Of a stretch of 64,000 nucleotides of DNA, positions 17,538-26,092 are shown in pieces. Under the pieces are notes generated by a model. It worked only from the letters and a program-made list of their open reading frames with translations, made no database searches and was not told the DNA's origin. This stretch comes from Bizionia myxarmorum (GTDB lineage: Bacteria > Bacteroidota > Bacteroidia > Flavobacteriales > Flavobacteriaceae), in contig NZ_VSKK01000001.1 of assembly GCF_008086205.1 (NCBI RefSeq), positions 496,001 to 560,000 on the forward strand. Direction: 5' to 3'. A program made the translations under genes and the position numbers. Each line of letters starts with the position of its first letter. The stretch's first letter is position 1.

Positions 17538-18917
17538 ATGAAACAAATTTATATTCTTTTCCTGTTTTTTTCACTCGGTATTCATGCGCAGATTGATGAA
17601 TTTTCATTTGTACGCGATTCCGTATCATCTGAAATATTACATGAAAGCCGTCAATTCTCCGTGTTTTTGCCCGCATCATATTATGCAAGTGATCAGACTT
17701 ATCCGGTTTTATATATTATGGATGGCGATTACAATTTTCATTATGTATCTGGAATTCTAGAACTTCAAGCCTCCATAAGTGAAAATATTCCCGAAATGAT
17801 ATTAATAGGTATTTCTGGAAAAGGAAGTGAAACCTATAAGAGAAATTGTAAACCCCAAATTGCTGGAATTGCAGATTCTGGAAACGCTGAAGAATTTGCC
17901 AATTTTATTGCAAAAGAACTTATGCCTTATGTAAATACTCAATACAAAACGGCCGATTATAATATTTTGGCTGGGCATTCCCTTGGTGGATTATTTGTAA
18001 TGAATACGGTCCTTGATAAACCACATTTTTTTAATAATTATATAGCTATAAGTCCTGCATTATGGTGGGAAAACAATGCTATAAATGCCAAAGCAGAGAA
18101 AACGGTAGCCAACAACCCTAATTATATTACAGACGTTTATATGTCTTTAGCTAATGAAAGAGGCATGGGTATTGACAGTTTTTTAGGTGAAGTGACCAAT
18201 AATATTTTAAAGAATAAGGTTGTCATTTTCGGGATAGCCATTCTATCGCTACTTGGTGCTTTTCTTTGGGTTTTAGTCACCCGAAAAAAGAGGTTGCCAT
18301 TGCTATTGGTTTTTTTAGGGGTTGGAATTTCAGTATATTTATTTTTCTTTTTTATTCCAACGAATTCCAACTTCAAATTTAAACAATTCAGTAATGAAAA
18401 TCATAATTCGGTAGGTGCACCAACCTATAAATGGGCTTTAAACAGTATTTTTAAAACGTGGAAAGTTAGCGATGATTATTTTAGTTCCGAACAAGAATTA
18501 GTTGCACATTACGATGAAGTTTTAAAACATTTTGGGCAGACCTTTAGTTTACAAAATGGGGTTTTAGCCAATACGGTTTATAAACTTCAGGAGAATCCAA
18601 CGGAGCTAGAAAAAATACAAACCAAGTTAAAAAGTTTATATCCAAATTCAGTTGCTTATTTTAATGTGCAATGGGCAAGCCGTTTATTGGCTCTAGATTC
18701 CAAAACGGAAGCTATAAACGTCTTAAACGAAACTATAACGGACTATCCAGAAAATTTCTATGCTTATGACGCCTTGGCCAAAATAGAACTAGAAAACACC
18801 AATAAATCTATAGCTGATAGTTTATCAAATAAAGCTTTACAACTTTCCAAATCAGAGAATGCGCGGCAATGGCAGATTAATGAATTTTTGGAAACTAAAG
18901 CCAAAATAAATCAGTGA
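17538..18917 (+). CDS. Alpha/beta hydrolase (esterase) with internal membrane hairpin and C-terminal TPR-like region
   Basis: Start chosen at 17538 (MKQIYILFLFFSLGIHAQ), a clean signal peptide; an upstream ATG at 17514 would add eight residues and spoil it. The Fes/IroE-type esterase fold has nucleophile S148 in AGHSLGG and the catalytic His likely H279 in NENHNSV. Between the LANERGMGID segment (~205) and the His, two hydrophobic helices (~218-237 and ~243-263, separated by TRKKR) are inserted where relatives have a short loop. Residues ~340-459 form helical repeats of TPR type. It is probably periplasmic or membrane-associated and hydrolyses an ester; the substrate is unknown. No stop or frameshift is seen. 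Confidence 0.82.
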   Translation: MKQIYILFLFFSLGIHAQIDEFSFVRDSVSSEILHESRQFSVFLPASYYASDQTYPVLYIMDGDYNFHYVSGILELQASISENIPEMILIGISGKGSETYKRNCKPQIAGIADSGNAEEFANFIAKELMPYVNTQYKTADYNILAGHSLGGLFVMNTVLDKPHFFNNYIAISPALWWENNAINAKAEKTVANNPNYITDVYMSLANERGMGIDSFLGEVTNNILKNKVVIFGIAILSLLGAFLWVLVTRKKRLPLLLVFLGVGISVYLFFFFIPTNSNFKFKQFSNENHNSVGAPTYKWALNSIFKTWKVSDDYFSSEQELVAHYDEVLKHFGQTFSLQNGVLANTVYKLQENPTELEKIQTKLKSLYPNSVAYFNVQWASRLLALDSKTEAINVLNETITDYPENFYAYDALAKIELENTNKSIADSLSNKALQLSKSENARQWQINEFLETKAKINQ

Positions 18918-18925
18918 TATAAAAC

Positions 18926-18961
18926 AAAAAACCTCATCAATTATATAAGTGATGAGGTTTT
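18926..18961. terminator. Bidirectional intrinsic terminator
   Basis: Perfect 12-bp stem AAAACCTCATCA (18928-18939) with TGATGAGGTTTT (18950-18961). It lies between the convergent esterase (ends 18917) and pyk (ends 18980), with A/T tracts on both sides. Confidence 0.9.
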
Positions 18962-18979
18962 AATAGTGTGATTTAAAAA

Positions 18980-20428
18980 TTATTCTAAAAAATTACACCG
19001 CGTAATTTCTGTAATACGTAAGGTATTTACCATTCCTTTTTCTTGAATAGGCATGGCGGCTAAACTTACTAGCATATCACCTTCTTTCAAATATCCTTTT
19101 TGGCAGGCAATAGCGTTAACATCTTCTATGGTTTCATCTGTACTTACAAACTTATCATAGAAGAACGCTTTAACGCCCCAAAGTAAATTGAGCTGCGTTA
19201 AAATACGCTTGTTGGATGTAAATACTAAAATATGTGATTTTGGTCGCCAAGCTGAAATTTGAAATGCTGTATAACCACTATTCGTTAAAGTAGAAATAGC
19301 TTTGGCATCAATTTCATTAGCCATGTTAGCGGCGTGGTAACAAATAGATTTTGTTATATAACGCTTTGTGCGAATATGCGGCGGCATTTGCGGTACTTTA
19401 ATTAATGCTGAATCTTCAACACTTTTAATAATATTAGACATTTGCCTAATAACTTGAACCGGATATTGACCAACAGATGTTTCTCCTGAAAGCATCACCG
19501 CATCGGCGCCATCCATTACAGAGTTGGCAACGTCATTTACTTCCGCACGAGTTGGCGTTAAACTGGAAATCATTGTTTCCATCATTTGAGTAGCAATAAT
19601 AACAGGAATTCGCGCTTGTTTAGCACGTAATACCAATTGCTTTTGAATAAGCGGTACTTCTTCAGCAGGAATTTCAACACCTAAATCGCCACGAGCCACC
19701 ATTAAACCATCACAATAAGCGACAATTTTATCGATATTTTCAACAGCTTCTGGTTTTTCAATTTTGGCTATAATTGGAATTTTATGCGCACTGTGTTTAC
19801 TTATTAGTTCTTCTAGTTGCATTAAGTCTTCAGCATGACGTACAAAAGACAAAGCCATCCAATCCACTTCCATTTTTATAGCGAAAATAGCATCTTCAAT
19901 ATCTTTTTCCGTTAAGGCTGGTTGTGAAATATTGGTATTTGGTAGGTTCACACCTTTTTTAGAACGTAAAGGCCCTCCCTGGATAACACGTGCTTTAACT
20001 TCCGATTTCAAATCGGTTGAAATAACTTCAAAAATTAATTTACCGTCATCTAAAAGAATACGTTCGCCAGGTTTCGCATCTTGTGGAAACTTATCATAAG
20101 TCATGTAAACGCGCTCTTTGGTACCTTCAAAGCGCTCGCCGGTAGCAAAAATGATCTCATCACCTTCGTTTACTATAACTTCACCCTTCATAGTGCCAAC
20201 ACGCAATTTAGGCCCTTGCAAATCGCCTAAAATGGCCGCATTGTAACCAAATTCCGCATTTAGTTCGCGAATCATGATAATACGTTCTTCAACATCTTTA
20301 TAATCAGCGTGAGAAAAATTAATTCTAAACACATCCACACCTTCATCAAGCATAGCTTTTAAAACGGCTTTGGTACTTGTTGCAGGGCCTAACGTGGCTA
20401 CTATTTTGGTTTTTTTTCTTTTTACCAT
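18980..20428 (-). CDS. pyk: Pyruvate kinase
   Basis: Catalyses phosphoenolpyruvate + ADP to pyruvate + ATP, the last step of glycolysis. The protein has 482 residues, usual for the type without an extra C-terminal domain. The N-terminal KIVATLGPAT and INFSHAD motifs, the active-site IIAKIEKPEAVENID block (catalytic Lys in the IxKIE motif), and the MVARGDLGVEI and MLSGETSVGQYPV motifs are intact. The C-terminal alpha/beta domain follows. The ATG shares one nucleotide with the stop codon of the IPExxxVDY gene (TAATG), so the two are translationally coupled. It is the last gene of the acpP-fabF-rnc-pyk series. Confidence 0.97.
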   Translation of the reverse strand: MVKRKKTKIVATLGPATSTKAVLKAMLDEGVDVFRINFSHADYKDVEERIIMIRELNAEFGYNAAILGDLQGPKLRVGTMKGEVIVNEGDEIIFATGERFEGTKERVYMTYDKFPQDAKPGERILLDDGKLIFEVISTDLKSEVKARVIQGGPLRSKKGVNLPNTNISQPALTEKDIEDAIFAIKMEVDWMALSFVRHAEDLMQLEELISKHSAHKIPIIAKIEKPEAVENIDKIVAYCDGLMVARGDLGVEIPAEEVPLIQKQLVLRAKQARIPVIIATQMMETMISSLTPTRAEVNDVANSVMDGADAVMLSGETSVGQYPVQVIRQMSNIIKSVEDSALIKVPQMPPHIRTKRYITKSICYHAANMANEIDAKAISTLTNSGYTAFQISAWRPKSHILVFTSNKRILTQLNLLWGVKAFFYDKFVSTDETIEDVNAIACQKGYLKEGDMLVSLAAMPIQEKGMVNTLRITEITRCNFLE

Positions 20429-20913
20429 TAATAAAATATTAAGTTGTTTTTAGATTTTAATTCCATCGGATCTATGCTATATGTAGCAATTACGTTTGGA
20501 ATATTTTGAATTTTTTTAAGAAGCTCTTGAATCTGCTCATCGCTAATAGCATCATCAGTTATCTTTAAAAAATAATTCACTTTTTTATACTCTGGAATTA
20601 AGTAAAAAGTGGTTGTTACCGTTTCTTGGGAACTAAAGAGTGTATTAGCATTCTCGTTGGATGCTAATTCTACAGAACAGCTATTGGAAACAAAATGCCA
20701 GGTTGAAAAATTATGAATGTCTTCCCACTCAAAAATTTCATAGAATTTATGATTTCCATAATCTAGATCCTCCGGTTGTCTTGATAAATGAATTTGTAGT
20801 TCTCTGTTTAAGAAATAAGCTAACCGATAACTCTCTAAATTACAATGAATACCAATTAATGCATAATCAATGGCACATCCAAAGTCATTTAAAATAAGTT
20901 TTTGCACAGACAT
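20428..20913 (-). CDS. IPExxxVDY family protein
   Basis: A 161-residue protein if started at 20913 (MSVQKLILNDFG); the frame also opens seven codons earlier. The motif naming this Bacteroidota-only family appears as IPEYKKVNYFLKI, with Asn in place of the usual Asp. The family has no established function. The position between rnc and pyk, with a one-base overlap to pyk, is the typical gene order in Flavobacteriia and supports the call. Cytoplasmic, with no signal or membrane segment. The separation from rnc is about 100 bp. Confidence 0.88.
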   Translation of the reverse strand: MSVQKLILNDFGCAIDYALIGIHCNLESYRLAYFLNRELQIHLSRQPEDLDYGNHKFYEIFEWEDIHNFSTWHFVSNSCSVELASNENANTLFSSQETVTTTFYLIPEYKKVNYFLKITDDAISDEQIQELLKKIQNIPNVIATYSIDPMELKSKNNLIFY

Positions 20914-21012
20914 AATCATCAAAACGAAGTACAAAGATAGCCATAAATCACTTCATAAAGTGGCTGTTTACATTAAACTTAACAGGAAAATAATCTTGGA
21001 AGATCTTGGAAT

Positions 21013-21762
21013 TTATAAGCTCGAGTTGCCTTTAGAAATCTCTTTCTGGAACACAAAAAAGGCACGTTTAGAGGCTTTTTCTTCCGCTTTCTTTTTGGAA
21101 GTGGCGCGTGCTTTAGAAACAACTTTATTATCAATAGATAATTTTACAGAAAAATGACGAATTTCATCATTTCCAGTGTCTTCATAAACGTTGTAATCAA
21201 AAATCTTCTTCTCTTTTTGGCACCATTCTATCAGTAAGCTTTTATAACTAATTACTTTGCCTTCCAATTGCGAAATATCCACATACGGAATAATCACTTT
21301 TTTATAAATGAATTTCTCGCAGTATTTATATCCGCGATCAAGGAATATAGCTCCTACTAAAGCTTCAAATAAGTTGCCGTAAATATTATCTCCAAAATGA
21401 CCTTTTGGAATTTTACTTTCAACCAAATCTATTAAATGCAAATCTTTTCCCAGCTCATTTAAGTGCTCCCGACTCACAATTTTAGAGCGCATTTTAGTTA
21501 AGTAGCCTTCATCACCACTAGGACTTTCGGTATATAAATGGGAGGCAATAACAGATCCTAGCATGGCATCACCTAGAAACTCTAGTCGCTCATAATTAAT
21601 AGGATGACCTTCCGCGTCCTTGATATTCATGGAGCGGTGGGTAAATGCTTTTTTGAAATACGCTATATTTTTAGGTTTAAACCCAAGAATATTTTGAATA
21701 GATACAAAAAAATTCCCGTCATTTTTAGAACGGGAATTTAATATGTTTCGAATGTTTCTCAT
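21013..21762 (-). CDS. rnc: Ribonuclease III
   Basis: Double-stranded-RNA endonuclease for rRNA and mRNA processing, 249 residues. The RNase III signature ERLEFLGDAMLG starts at E58 and contains E61 and D65. The second metal-binding Glu is in the GNLFEALVGAIFLDRG segment around residue 135. A C-terminal double-stranded-RNA-binding domain spans about 178-245. The extended N-terminus before the signature is usual in Bacteroidota. It lies 7 bp downstream of fabF on the same strand, the conserved acpP-fabF-rnc order. Confidence 0.96.
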   Translation of the reverse strand: MRNIRNILNSRSKNDGNFFVSIQNILGFKPKNIAYFKKAFTHRSMNIKDAEGHPINYERLEFLGDAMLGSVIASHLYTESPSGDEGYLTKMRSKIVSREHLNELGKDLHLIDLVESKIPKGHFGDNIYGNLFEALVGAIFLDRGYKYCEKFIYKKVIIPYVDISQLEGKVISYKSLLIEWCQKEKKIFDYNVYEDTGNDEIRHFSVKLSIDNKVVSKARATSKKKAEEKASKRAFFVFQKEISKGNSSL

Positions 21763-21769
21763 TCGTTAT

Positions 21770-23020
21770 TTAATCAATTTTCTTAAATAATACGCATGCA
21801 TTATGGCCACCAAAACCAAACGTATTACTCATGGCAATCCTAACATCGCGTTTTTGTGCTTTGTTTAATGTTAAATTTAATTCGGGATCAATATTTTCAT
21901 CAACAACCTCATGGTTAATAGTTGGTGGTACTATTCCATGTTCCATAGCTAAAATAGAAGCAATGGATTCAATAGCTCCAGCAGCACCTAACAAGTGACC
22001 TGTCATAGATTTTGTTGAATTGATATTGATGTTTTTTGCATGAGCGCCAAACACTACAGAAATCGCTTTCAGTTCGGCAACATCTCCTAGAGGCGTTGAC
22101 GTTCCATGCGTGTTGATATGATCAACTTCTTCAGGTTTTACACCGGCATTTTCCAAACAATTTCGCATTACAGCAATAACCCCAATACCTTCAGGATGTG
22201 GTGCCGTCATGTGGTAAGCATCTGAAGACATTCCGCCTCCTAAAACTTCCGCATAAATTTTAGCGCCACGTGCTTTAGCATGTTCGTAATCTTCTAAAAT
22301 AATAGCGCCAGCACCTTCACCTAAAACGAAACCATCTCTGGTTGCATCAAAAGGTCTTGAAGCTGTTGTTGGGCTTTCATTTCTAGTTGATAAGGCATGC
22401 ATGGCGTTAAAACCACCCATACCTGCAATGGTTACTGCAGCTTCACTTCCACCAGTTACAATAACATCGCAATATCCTAAACGTATATAGTTTAAGGCAT
22501 CAATCATGGCATTGGCTGAAGAGGCACAGGCAGATACCGTTGTGTAATTAGGACCCATAAAACCATGTTTAATGGAAATGTTTCCTGGGGCAATATCTGC
22601 AATCATTTTCGGGATAAAGAACGGGTTAAATCGTGGTGTACCATCACCAGCGGCAAAGTTTAAAACTTCGTCTTGGAAGGTTTCCAAACCACCTATTCCT
22701 GCTCCCCAAATTACACCGACTCTTAATTTGTTTATCACGTTCAGGTCCAATTTCGAATCTACAATAGCTTCATCAGAAGCTACCATAGCATATTGCGCAA
22801 ATCGGTCCATTTTTCGTGCTTCTTTCCTATCAAGAAAATCGGTGACATTAAAGTTTTTTAATTCGCATGCGAATTTGGTTTTGAACTTTTCAGTATCAAA
22901 ATACGTTATAGGCGCAGCCCCACTTTTTCCGCTTATAAGTGCTTCCCAAAATTCATCTTTGGTGTTTCCTATAGGTGTCAGTGCTCCTAAACCAGTAACT
23001 ACAACTCGCCGTAACTCCAT
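21770..23020 (-). CDS. fabF: Beta-ketoacyl-ACP synthase II
   Basis: Condensing enzyme of fatty-acid elongation: acyl-enzyme + malonyl-ACP to 3-ketoacyl-ACP. The protein has 416 residues. The nucleophile is C165 in TVSACASSAN. The two catalytic histidines lie in INTHGTSTPLGD and SMTGHLLGAAG. The C-terminal glycine-rich GFGGHNA loop is present. It starts 13 bp after the acpP stop, so the carrier protein and synthase are co-expressed. Its ketoacyl-synthase II identity follows from overall sequence and gene order rather than from any single residue. Confidence 0.97.
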   Translation of the reverse strand: MELRRVVVTGLGALTPIGNTKDEFWEALISGKSGAAPITYFDTEKFKTKFACELKNFNVTDFLDRKEARKMDRFAQYAMVASDEAIVDSKLDLNVINKLRVGVIWGAGIGGLETFQDEVLNFAAGDGTPRFNPFFIPKMIADIAPGNISIKHGFMGPNYTTVSACASSANAMIDALNYIRLGYCDVIVTGGSEAAVTIAGMGGFNAMHALSTRNESPTTASRPFDATRDGFVLGEGAGAIILEDYEHAKARGAKIYAEVLGGGMSSDAYHMTAPHPEGIGVIAVMRNCLENAGVKPEEVDHINTHGTSTPLGDVAELKAISVVFGAHAKNININSTKSMTGHLLGAAGAIESIASILAMEHGIVPPTINHEVVDENIDPELNLTLNKAQKRDVRIAMSNTFGFGGHNACVLFKKID

Positions 23021-23033
23021 AAATTCTAATGAA

Positions 23034-23267
23034 TTATTTTGCTGTTTCTATATAAGAGATAGCTTGACCAACGGTTGCAATATTTTCTGCTTGATCGTCT
23101 GGAATTTGAATATCGAATTCTTTTTCGAATTCCATAATTAATTCTACAGTGTCTAATGAATCTGCTCCTAAATCGTTTGTGAAGCTAGCTTCAGTTACAA
23201 CTTCGTTTTCATCAACACCTAATTTGTCTACGATAATCGCTTTTACTCTTGATGCAATGTCTGACAT
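23034..23267 (-). CDS. acpP: Acyl carrier protein
   Basis: A 77-residue acidic acyl carrier protein. The phosphopantetheine attachment serine is S37 in [10 protein letters not shown]. It carries growing acyl chains for FabF and the other fatty-acid enzymes. It is the first gene of the minus-strand cluster and is divergent from purN, with a TATTTTTG promoter element about 30 bp upstream. Confidence 0.98.
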   Translation of the reverse strand: MSDIASRVKAIIVDKLGVDENEVVTEASFTNDLGADSLDTVELIMEFEKEFDIQIPDDQAENIATVGQAISYIETAK

Positions 23268-23298
23268 AATCTTTTAATTTTAAGTTTTAATTAGTTGG

Positions 23299-23306
23299 CA
23301 AAAATA
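23299..23306 (-). promoter_or_regulatory. -7 promoter element for acpP
   Basis: On the minus strand this reads TATTTTTG, a perfect match to the Bacteroidota TAnnTTTG element, 31 nt before the acpP start. It would drive the acpP-fabF-rnc cluster. Confidence 0.6.
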
Positions 23307-23451
23307 AAAATTTTATTCTTATTCCACACCTTTACTTCAAAAATGTGGTGGTAATTTACTAAAATTCCTTCAAGAAAATCCTTTTTACCTTCTAATTGTT
23401 ATTATTTATTCTTTTTTTTGCGGTACTATTCATAACATGAAAAGCTGCTAA

Positions 23452-24021
23452 ATGAAACGTATTGTAATTTTTGCCTCCGGGTCTGGAACTAATGCTGAAA
23501 ATTTAATTCGGTTTTTTCAAAACAACGCGCATGTTGAAGTCACGCAAGTTATGACAAACAATCCACATGCCAAAGTGCTTGATCGTGCAAAAAATTTAAA
23601 TATTAGTGCGTTTTCTTTTAATAGGCAAGCCTTTTCAAAAAGTGACGATGTCTTGAATATACTTAAAGTATTCAATCCCGATTTAATAGTATTGGCGGGT
23701 TTTCTTTGGAAATTTCCCGAGCATATTATTGCCGAATTTCCCAATCAAATTATTAATATTCACCCGGCACTTTTGCCTAAATATGGTGGAAAAGGCATGT
23801 ATGGCGAACATGTTCACCACGCTGTTGTAAGCAATAAAGAAATTGAAACTGGCATCAGTATTCATTATGTAAATGAACATTATGATGAAGGCGCGCTTAT
23901 TTTTCAAGCAACCTGTCCTGTTTTACCAACCGATTCCGCCCAACATATAGCCGAAAAAATTCATACTTTAGAAATGGAACATTTTCCAAAAGTGGTAATT
24001 AAATTATTAAATGAAAAATAG
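23452..24021 (+). CDS. purN: Phosphoribosylglycinamide formyltransferase
   Basis: Transfers a formyl group from 10-formyl-THF to GAR in de novo purine synthesis; 189 residues, normal length. The phosphate-binding loop ASGSGTN is near residue 8. The catalytic N102 and H104 lie in INIHPALLP and the catalytic aspartate is D145 in NEHYDEGAL. It is divergent from acpP and followed after 8 bp by an RNase H gene. The upstream ATG near 23438 is out of frame; the annotated ATG matches the conserved MKRIVIFASG start. Confidence 0.96.
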   Translation: MKRIVIFASGSGTNAENLIRFFQNNAHVEVTQVMTNNPHAKVLDRAKNLNISAFSFNRQAFSKSDDVLNILKVFNPDLIVLAGFLWKFPEHIIAEFPNQIINIHPALLPKYGGKGMYGEHVHHAVVSNKEIETGISIHYVNEHYDEGALIFQATCPVLPTDSAQHIAEKIHTLEMEHFPKVVIKLLNEK

Positions 24022-24029
24022 TTCTCACT

Positions 24030-24671
24030 TTGAGTAAAAAGAAGAAGAAATATTATACTGTTTGGAAAGGACATCATACCGGTGTGTTTGAAAACTGGAA
24101 CGACTGTAAAGCTCAAATAAAAGATTATCCAAGCGCGGTTTACAAATCCTTTGACACTTTTGATGCGGCTAAAAAAGCCCTAAATTCTAACTATAAAGAT
24201 TATATAGGAAAGAAAACAGCCTTTAAAAGTGACTTGTCTGAAGCGCAACTCAAAAAAATAGGACTTCCCAACTACAATTCCATTTCAGTAGATGCGGCAT
24301 CATCGGGAAATCCGGGTATTATGGAATATCGCGGCGTGGATACCAAAACTAAAAAGCAATTATTTATTCAAGGCCCATTCCCTGAAGGCACCAATAATAT
24401 AGGCGAATTTCTAGCGCTTGTTCATGGATTAGCCTTTTTAAAGCAACATAAAAGCGAACGTATTTTATACACCGATTCCAAAATAGCTATGAGTTGGATT
24501 CGTAAAAAAACCTGCAATACCAAATTACCGCGCACGGCTACAAATGCCAAACTCTTTGAGTTGGTGGATCGTGCTGTTATATGGTTAAAAGAAAATACGT
24601 ATACAACGACTGTTGTAAAATGGGAAACGAAGGCTTGGGGAGAAATTCCTGCGGATTTTGGCCGGAAATAG
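24030..24671 (+). CDS. Viroplasmin/RNase H domain protein (ribonuclease H1 type)
   Basis: A 213-residue two-domain protein. The N-terminal viroplasmin/RNase H1 hybrid-binding domain (KKYYTVWKGHHTGVFENWND, residues ~6-50) binds RNA:DNA hybrids, as in eukaryotic RNase H1. The C-terminal RNase H fold has metal-binding D (SVDAASSGNPG), E (NIGEFLALVHGL) and D (LYTDSKIAM) residues. It degrades RNA in hybrids. The start codon is TTG at 24030: no in-frame ATG precedes the conserved domain, and TTG lies 8 bp after the purN stop. Co-transcribed with purN. Confidence 0.92.
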   Translation: MSKKKKKYYTVWKGHHTGVFENWNDCKAQIKDYPSAVYKSFDTFDAAKKALNSNYKDYIGKKTAFKSDLSEAQLKKIGLPNYNSISVDAASSGNPGIMEYRGVDTKTKKQLFIQGPFPEGTNNIGEFLALVHGLAFLKQHKSERILYTDSKIAMSWIRKKTCNTKLPRTATNAKLFELVDRAVIWLKENTYTTTVVKWETKAWGEIPADFGRK

Positions 24672-24672
24672 G

Positions 24673-24925
24673 TTAACTAATAATAGTTGCCTTTCTAAAT
24701 TCAGCTTCACTTAAATACTTCGATTTGACTTTATTATGATTGTCAATCATTTTGTTCATCATCATCTTATATTCTTCGGAAGGTTCAAAAGCTTCAGCCC
24801 CTTCCGTTAGTATAAATTCCATATAATTTTTAAAATTGCGACCTTGAGCTTTTGCCTTTTCTTCAAGTATTGCAAGAATTGCTTCATCTAAAACAACTTC
24901 CTTTCAATTTTTTTTGCGCTTTCAT
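24673..24925 (-). pseudogene. Frameshifted antitoxin-like gene remnant
   Basis: On the minus strand, codons from about 24900 down to the TAA at 24673-24675 read EVVLDEAILAILEEKAKAQG, then GRNFKNYMEFILTEGA and KYLSEAEFRKATIIS. This resembles short flavobacterial antitoxin-type proteins that accompany RelE/ParE toxins. The only plausible ATG (24925) opens MKAQKKLK in a different frame; removing one G near 24900 joins the two into 83 codons. In the downstream frame a TGA stands just before the homologous part. Without the shift only a short internal ATG is available. No toxin gene lies beside it: the next sequence is the convergent RNase H gene. A decayed gene or a sequencing error are both possible. 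Confidence 0.55.
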
Positions 24926-25062
24926 ATCAGATAAATTTAAAATAAAGATACGTATAATTTACGTAGGTGTTCTTTTCAACAACTATAAAAAATCGTTTGA
25001 CACCATGTATATTTATGAATTTTGTAACATAAATAAATTCGCTTTTTAGTTGACAAAAACCC

Positions 25063-25070
25063 TATATTTG
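25063..25070 (+). promoter_or_regulatory. -7 promoter element for the PfkB kinase gene
   Basis: TATATTTG, a perfect TAnnTTTG match, 22 nt upstream of the ATG at 25093. A TTGAC sequence lies 10 bp further upstream, closer than a usual -33 element would be. Confidence 0.6.
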
Positions 25071-25092
25071 CATCAAAATTTGAAACCGCTTT

Positions 25093-26019
25093 ATGAGCAA
25101 ATTAGTAATTGTAGGAACAGTAGCTTTTGATGCTATTGAAACACCTTTCGGAAAAACTGATAAAATTTTAGGAGGCGCTGCCACATATATAAGCCTAGCT
25201 GCTTCTCAGTTTAATGTAGATTCTGCTGCCGTATCTATAGTGGGAGGCGACTTTCCGCAGGAATATTTAATTTTATTATCGGATAGAGGTGTTGATATTT
25301 CAGGTATTGAAATCGTAAAAGAAGGAAAAACTTTCTTTTGGAGTGGTAAATATCATAACGATATGAACACGCGCGATACTTTGGCAACCGAGTTAAATGT
25401 ATTGGCTGATTTTCACCCAGTAGTTCCAACGGAATACCGCGATGCTAAAATAGTCATGTTAGGAAACTTGCATCCACTAGTACAATTAAGCGTTTTAGAG
25501 CAAATGGACCACAAACCAGAATTGGTAATTTTAGATACCATGAATTTCTGGATGGATTGCGCGCTTGACGATTTACTAAACGTGATTAAAAAAGTGGATG
25601 TTATTACCATTAATGATGAGGAAGCAAGACAACTTACGGGGGAATATTCTCTCGTAGTTGCTGCTAGCAAAATTCAAGAAATGGGACCTAAATATGTCGT
25701 AATTAAGAAAGGCGAACATGGCGCGTTATTGTTTCATAAGGATAAGGTATTTTATGCGCCTGCACTACCTTTAAAGGAAGTGTTTGATCCAACTGGCGCT
25801 GGCGATACGTTTGCTGGTGGATTTGCAGGTTATTTAGCGAAGTCTGAAGATATCTCTTTTGAAAACATGAAAAATGCCGTTATTTACGGATCTACTTTAG
25901 CCTCTTTTTGTGTGGAAAAATTTGGCACAGAACGCATGGTTACTTTAAAAAGTAACGAAGTTCATCAACGCTTACAACAGTTTAAGAGTTTAACACAGTT
26001 CGATATCGAATTAACATAA
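25093..26019 (+). CDS. PfkB family carbohydrate kinase
   Basis: A 308-residue ribokinase-fold (PfkB) sugar or nucleoside kinase. The C-terminal PfkB signature DPTGAGDTFAGGF starts at D232, and the catalytic base is D238. The N-terminal GG motif (KILGGAATYISLAASQF) that contacts the sugar is present. The substrate cannot be fixed: ribokinase-, fructokinase- and adenosine-kinase-like members all share these motifs. It is cytoplasmic. It has its own promoter element and a strong terminator before purF, so it is a single-gene unit; the kinase-purF neighbourhood recurs in related genomes as I recall. Confidence 0.88.
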   Translation: MSKLVIVGTVAFDAIETPFGKTDKILGGAATYISLAASQFNVDSAAVSIVGGDFPQEYLILLSDRGVDISGIEIVKEGKTFFWSGKYHNDMNTRDTLATELNVLADFHPVVPTEYRDAKIVMLGNLHPLVQLSVLEQMDHKPELVILDTMNFWMDCALDDLLNVIKKVDVITINDEEARQLTGEYSLVVAASKIQEMGPKYVVIKKGEHGALLFHKDKVFYAPALPLKEVFDPTGAGDTFAGGFAGYLAKSEDISFENMKNAVIYGSTLASFCVEKFGTERMVTLKSNEVHQRLQQFKSLTQFDIELT

Positions 26020-26025
26020 TACAAG

Positions 26026-26051
26026 CGCGCTCCTAATTGAGCGCGTTTTTT
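26026..26051 (+). terminator. Intrinsic terminator after the PfkB kinase gene
   Basis: Stem CGCGCTC (26026-26032) with GAGCGCG (26039-26045), 6-nt loop, followed by six T. GC-rich stem in an AT-rich setting. Confidence 0.92.
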
Positions 26052-26092
26052 ATTTACATAAATAATATATTGACAACAACACAACACATACC

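Noticed and set aside
22572-23141. 189-codon plus-strand ORF opposite fabF/acpP
   Set aside because: Antisense shadow of well-supported fabF and acpP; its translation has no domain-like pattern.
24852-25049. 65-codon plus-strand ORF upstream of the PfkB gene
   Set aside because: Antisense to the antitoxin-like remnant and AT-rich beyond it; composition fits a chance frame.
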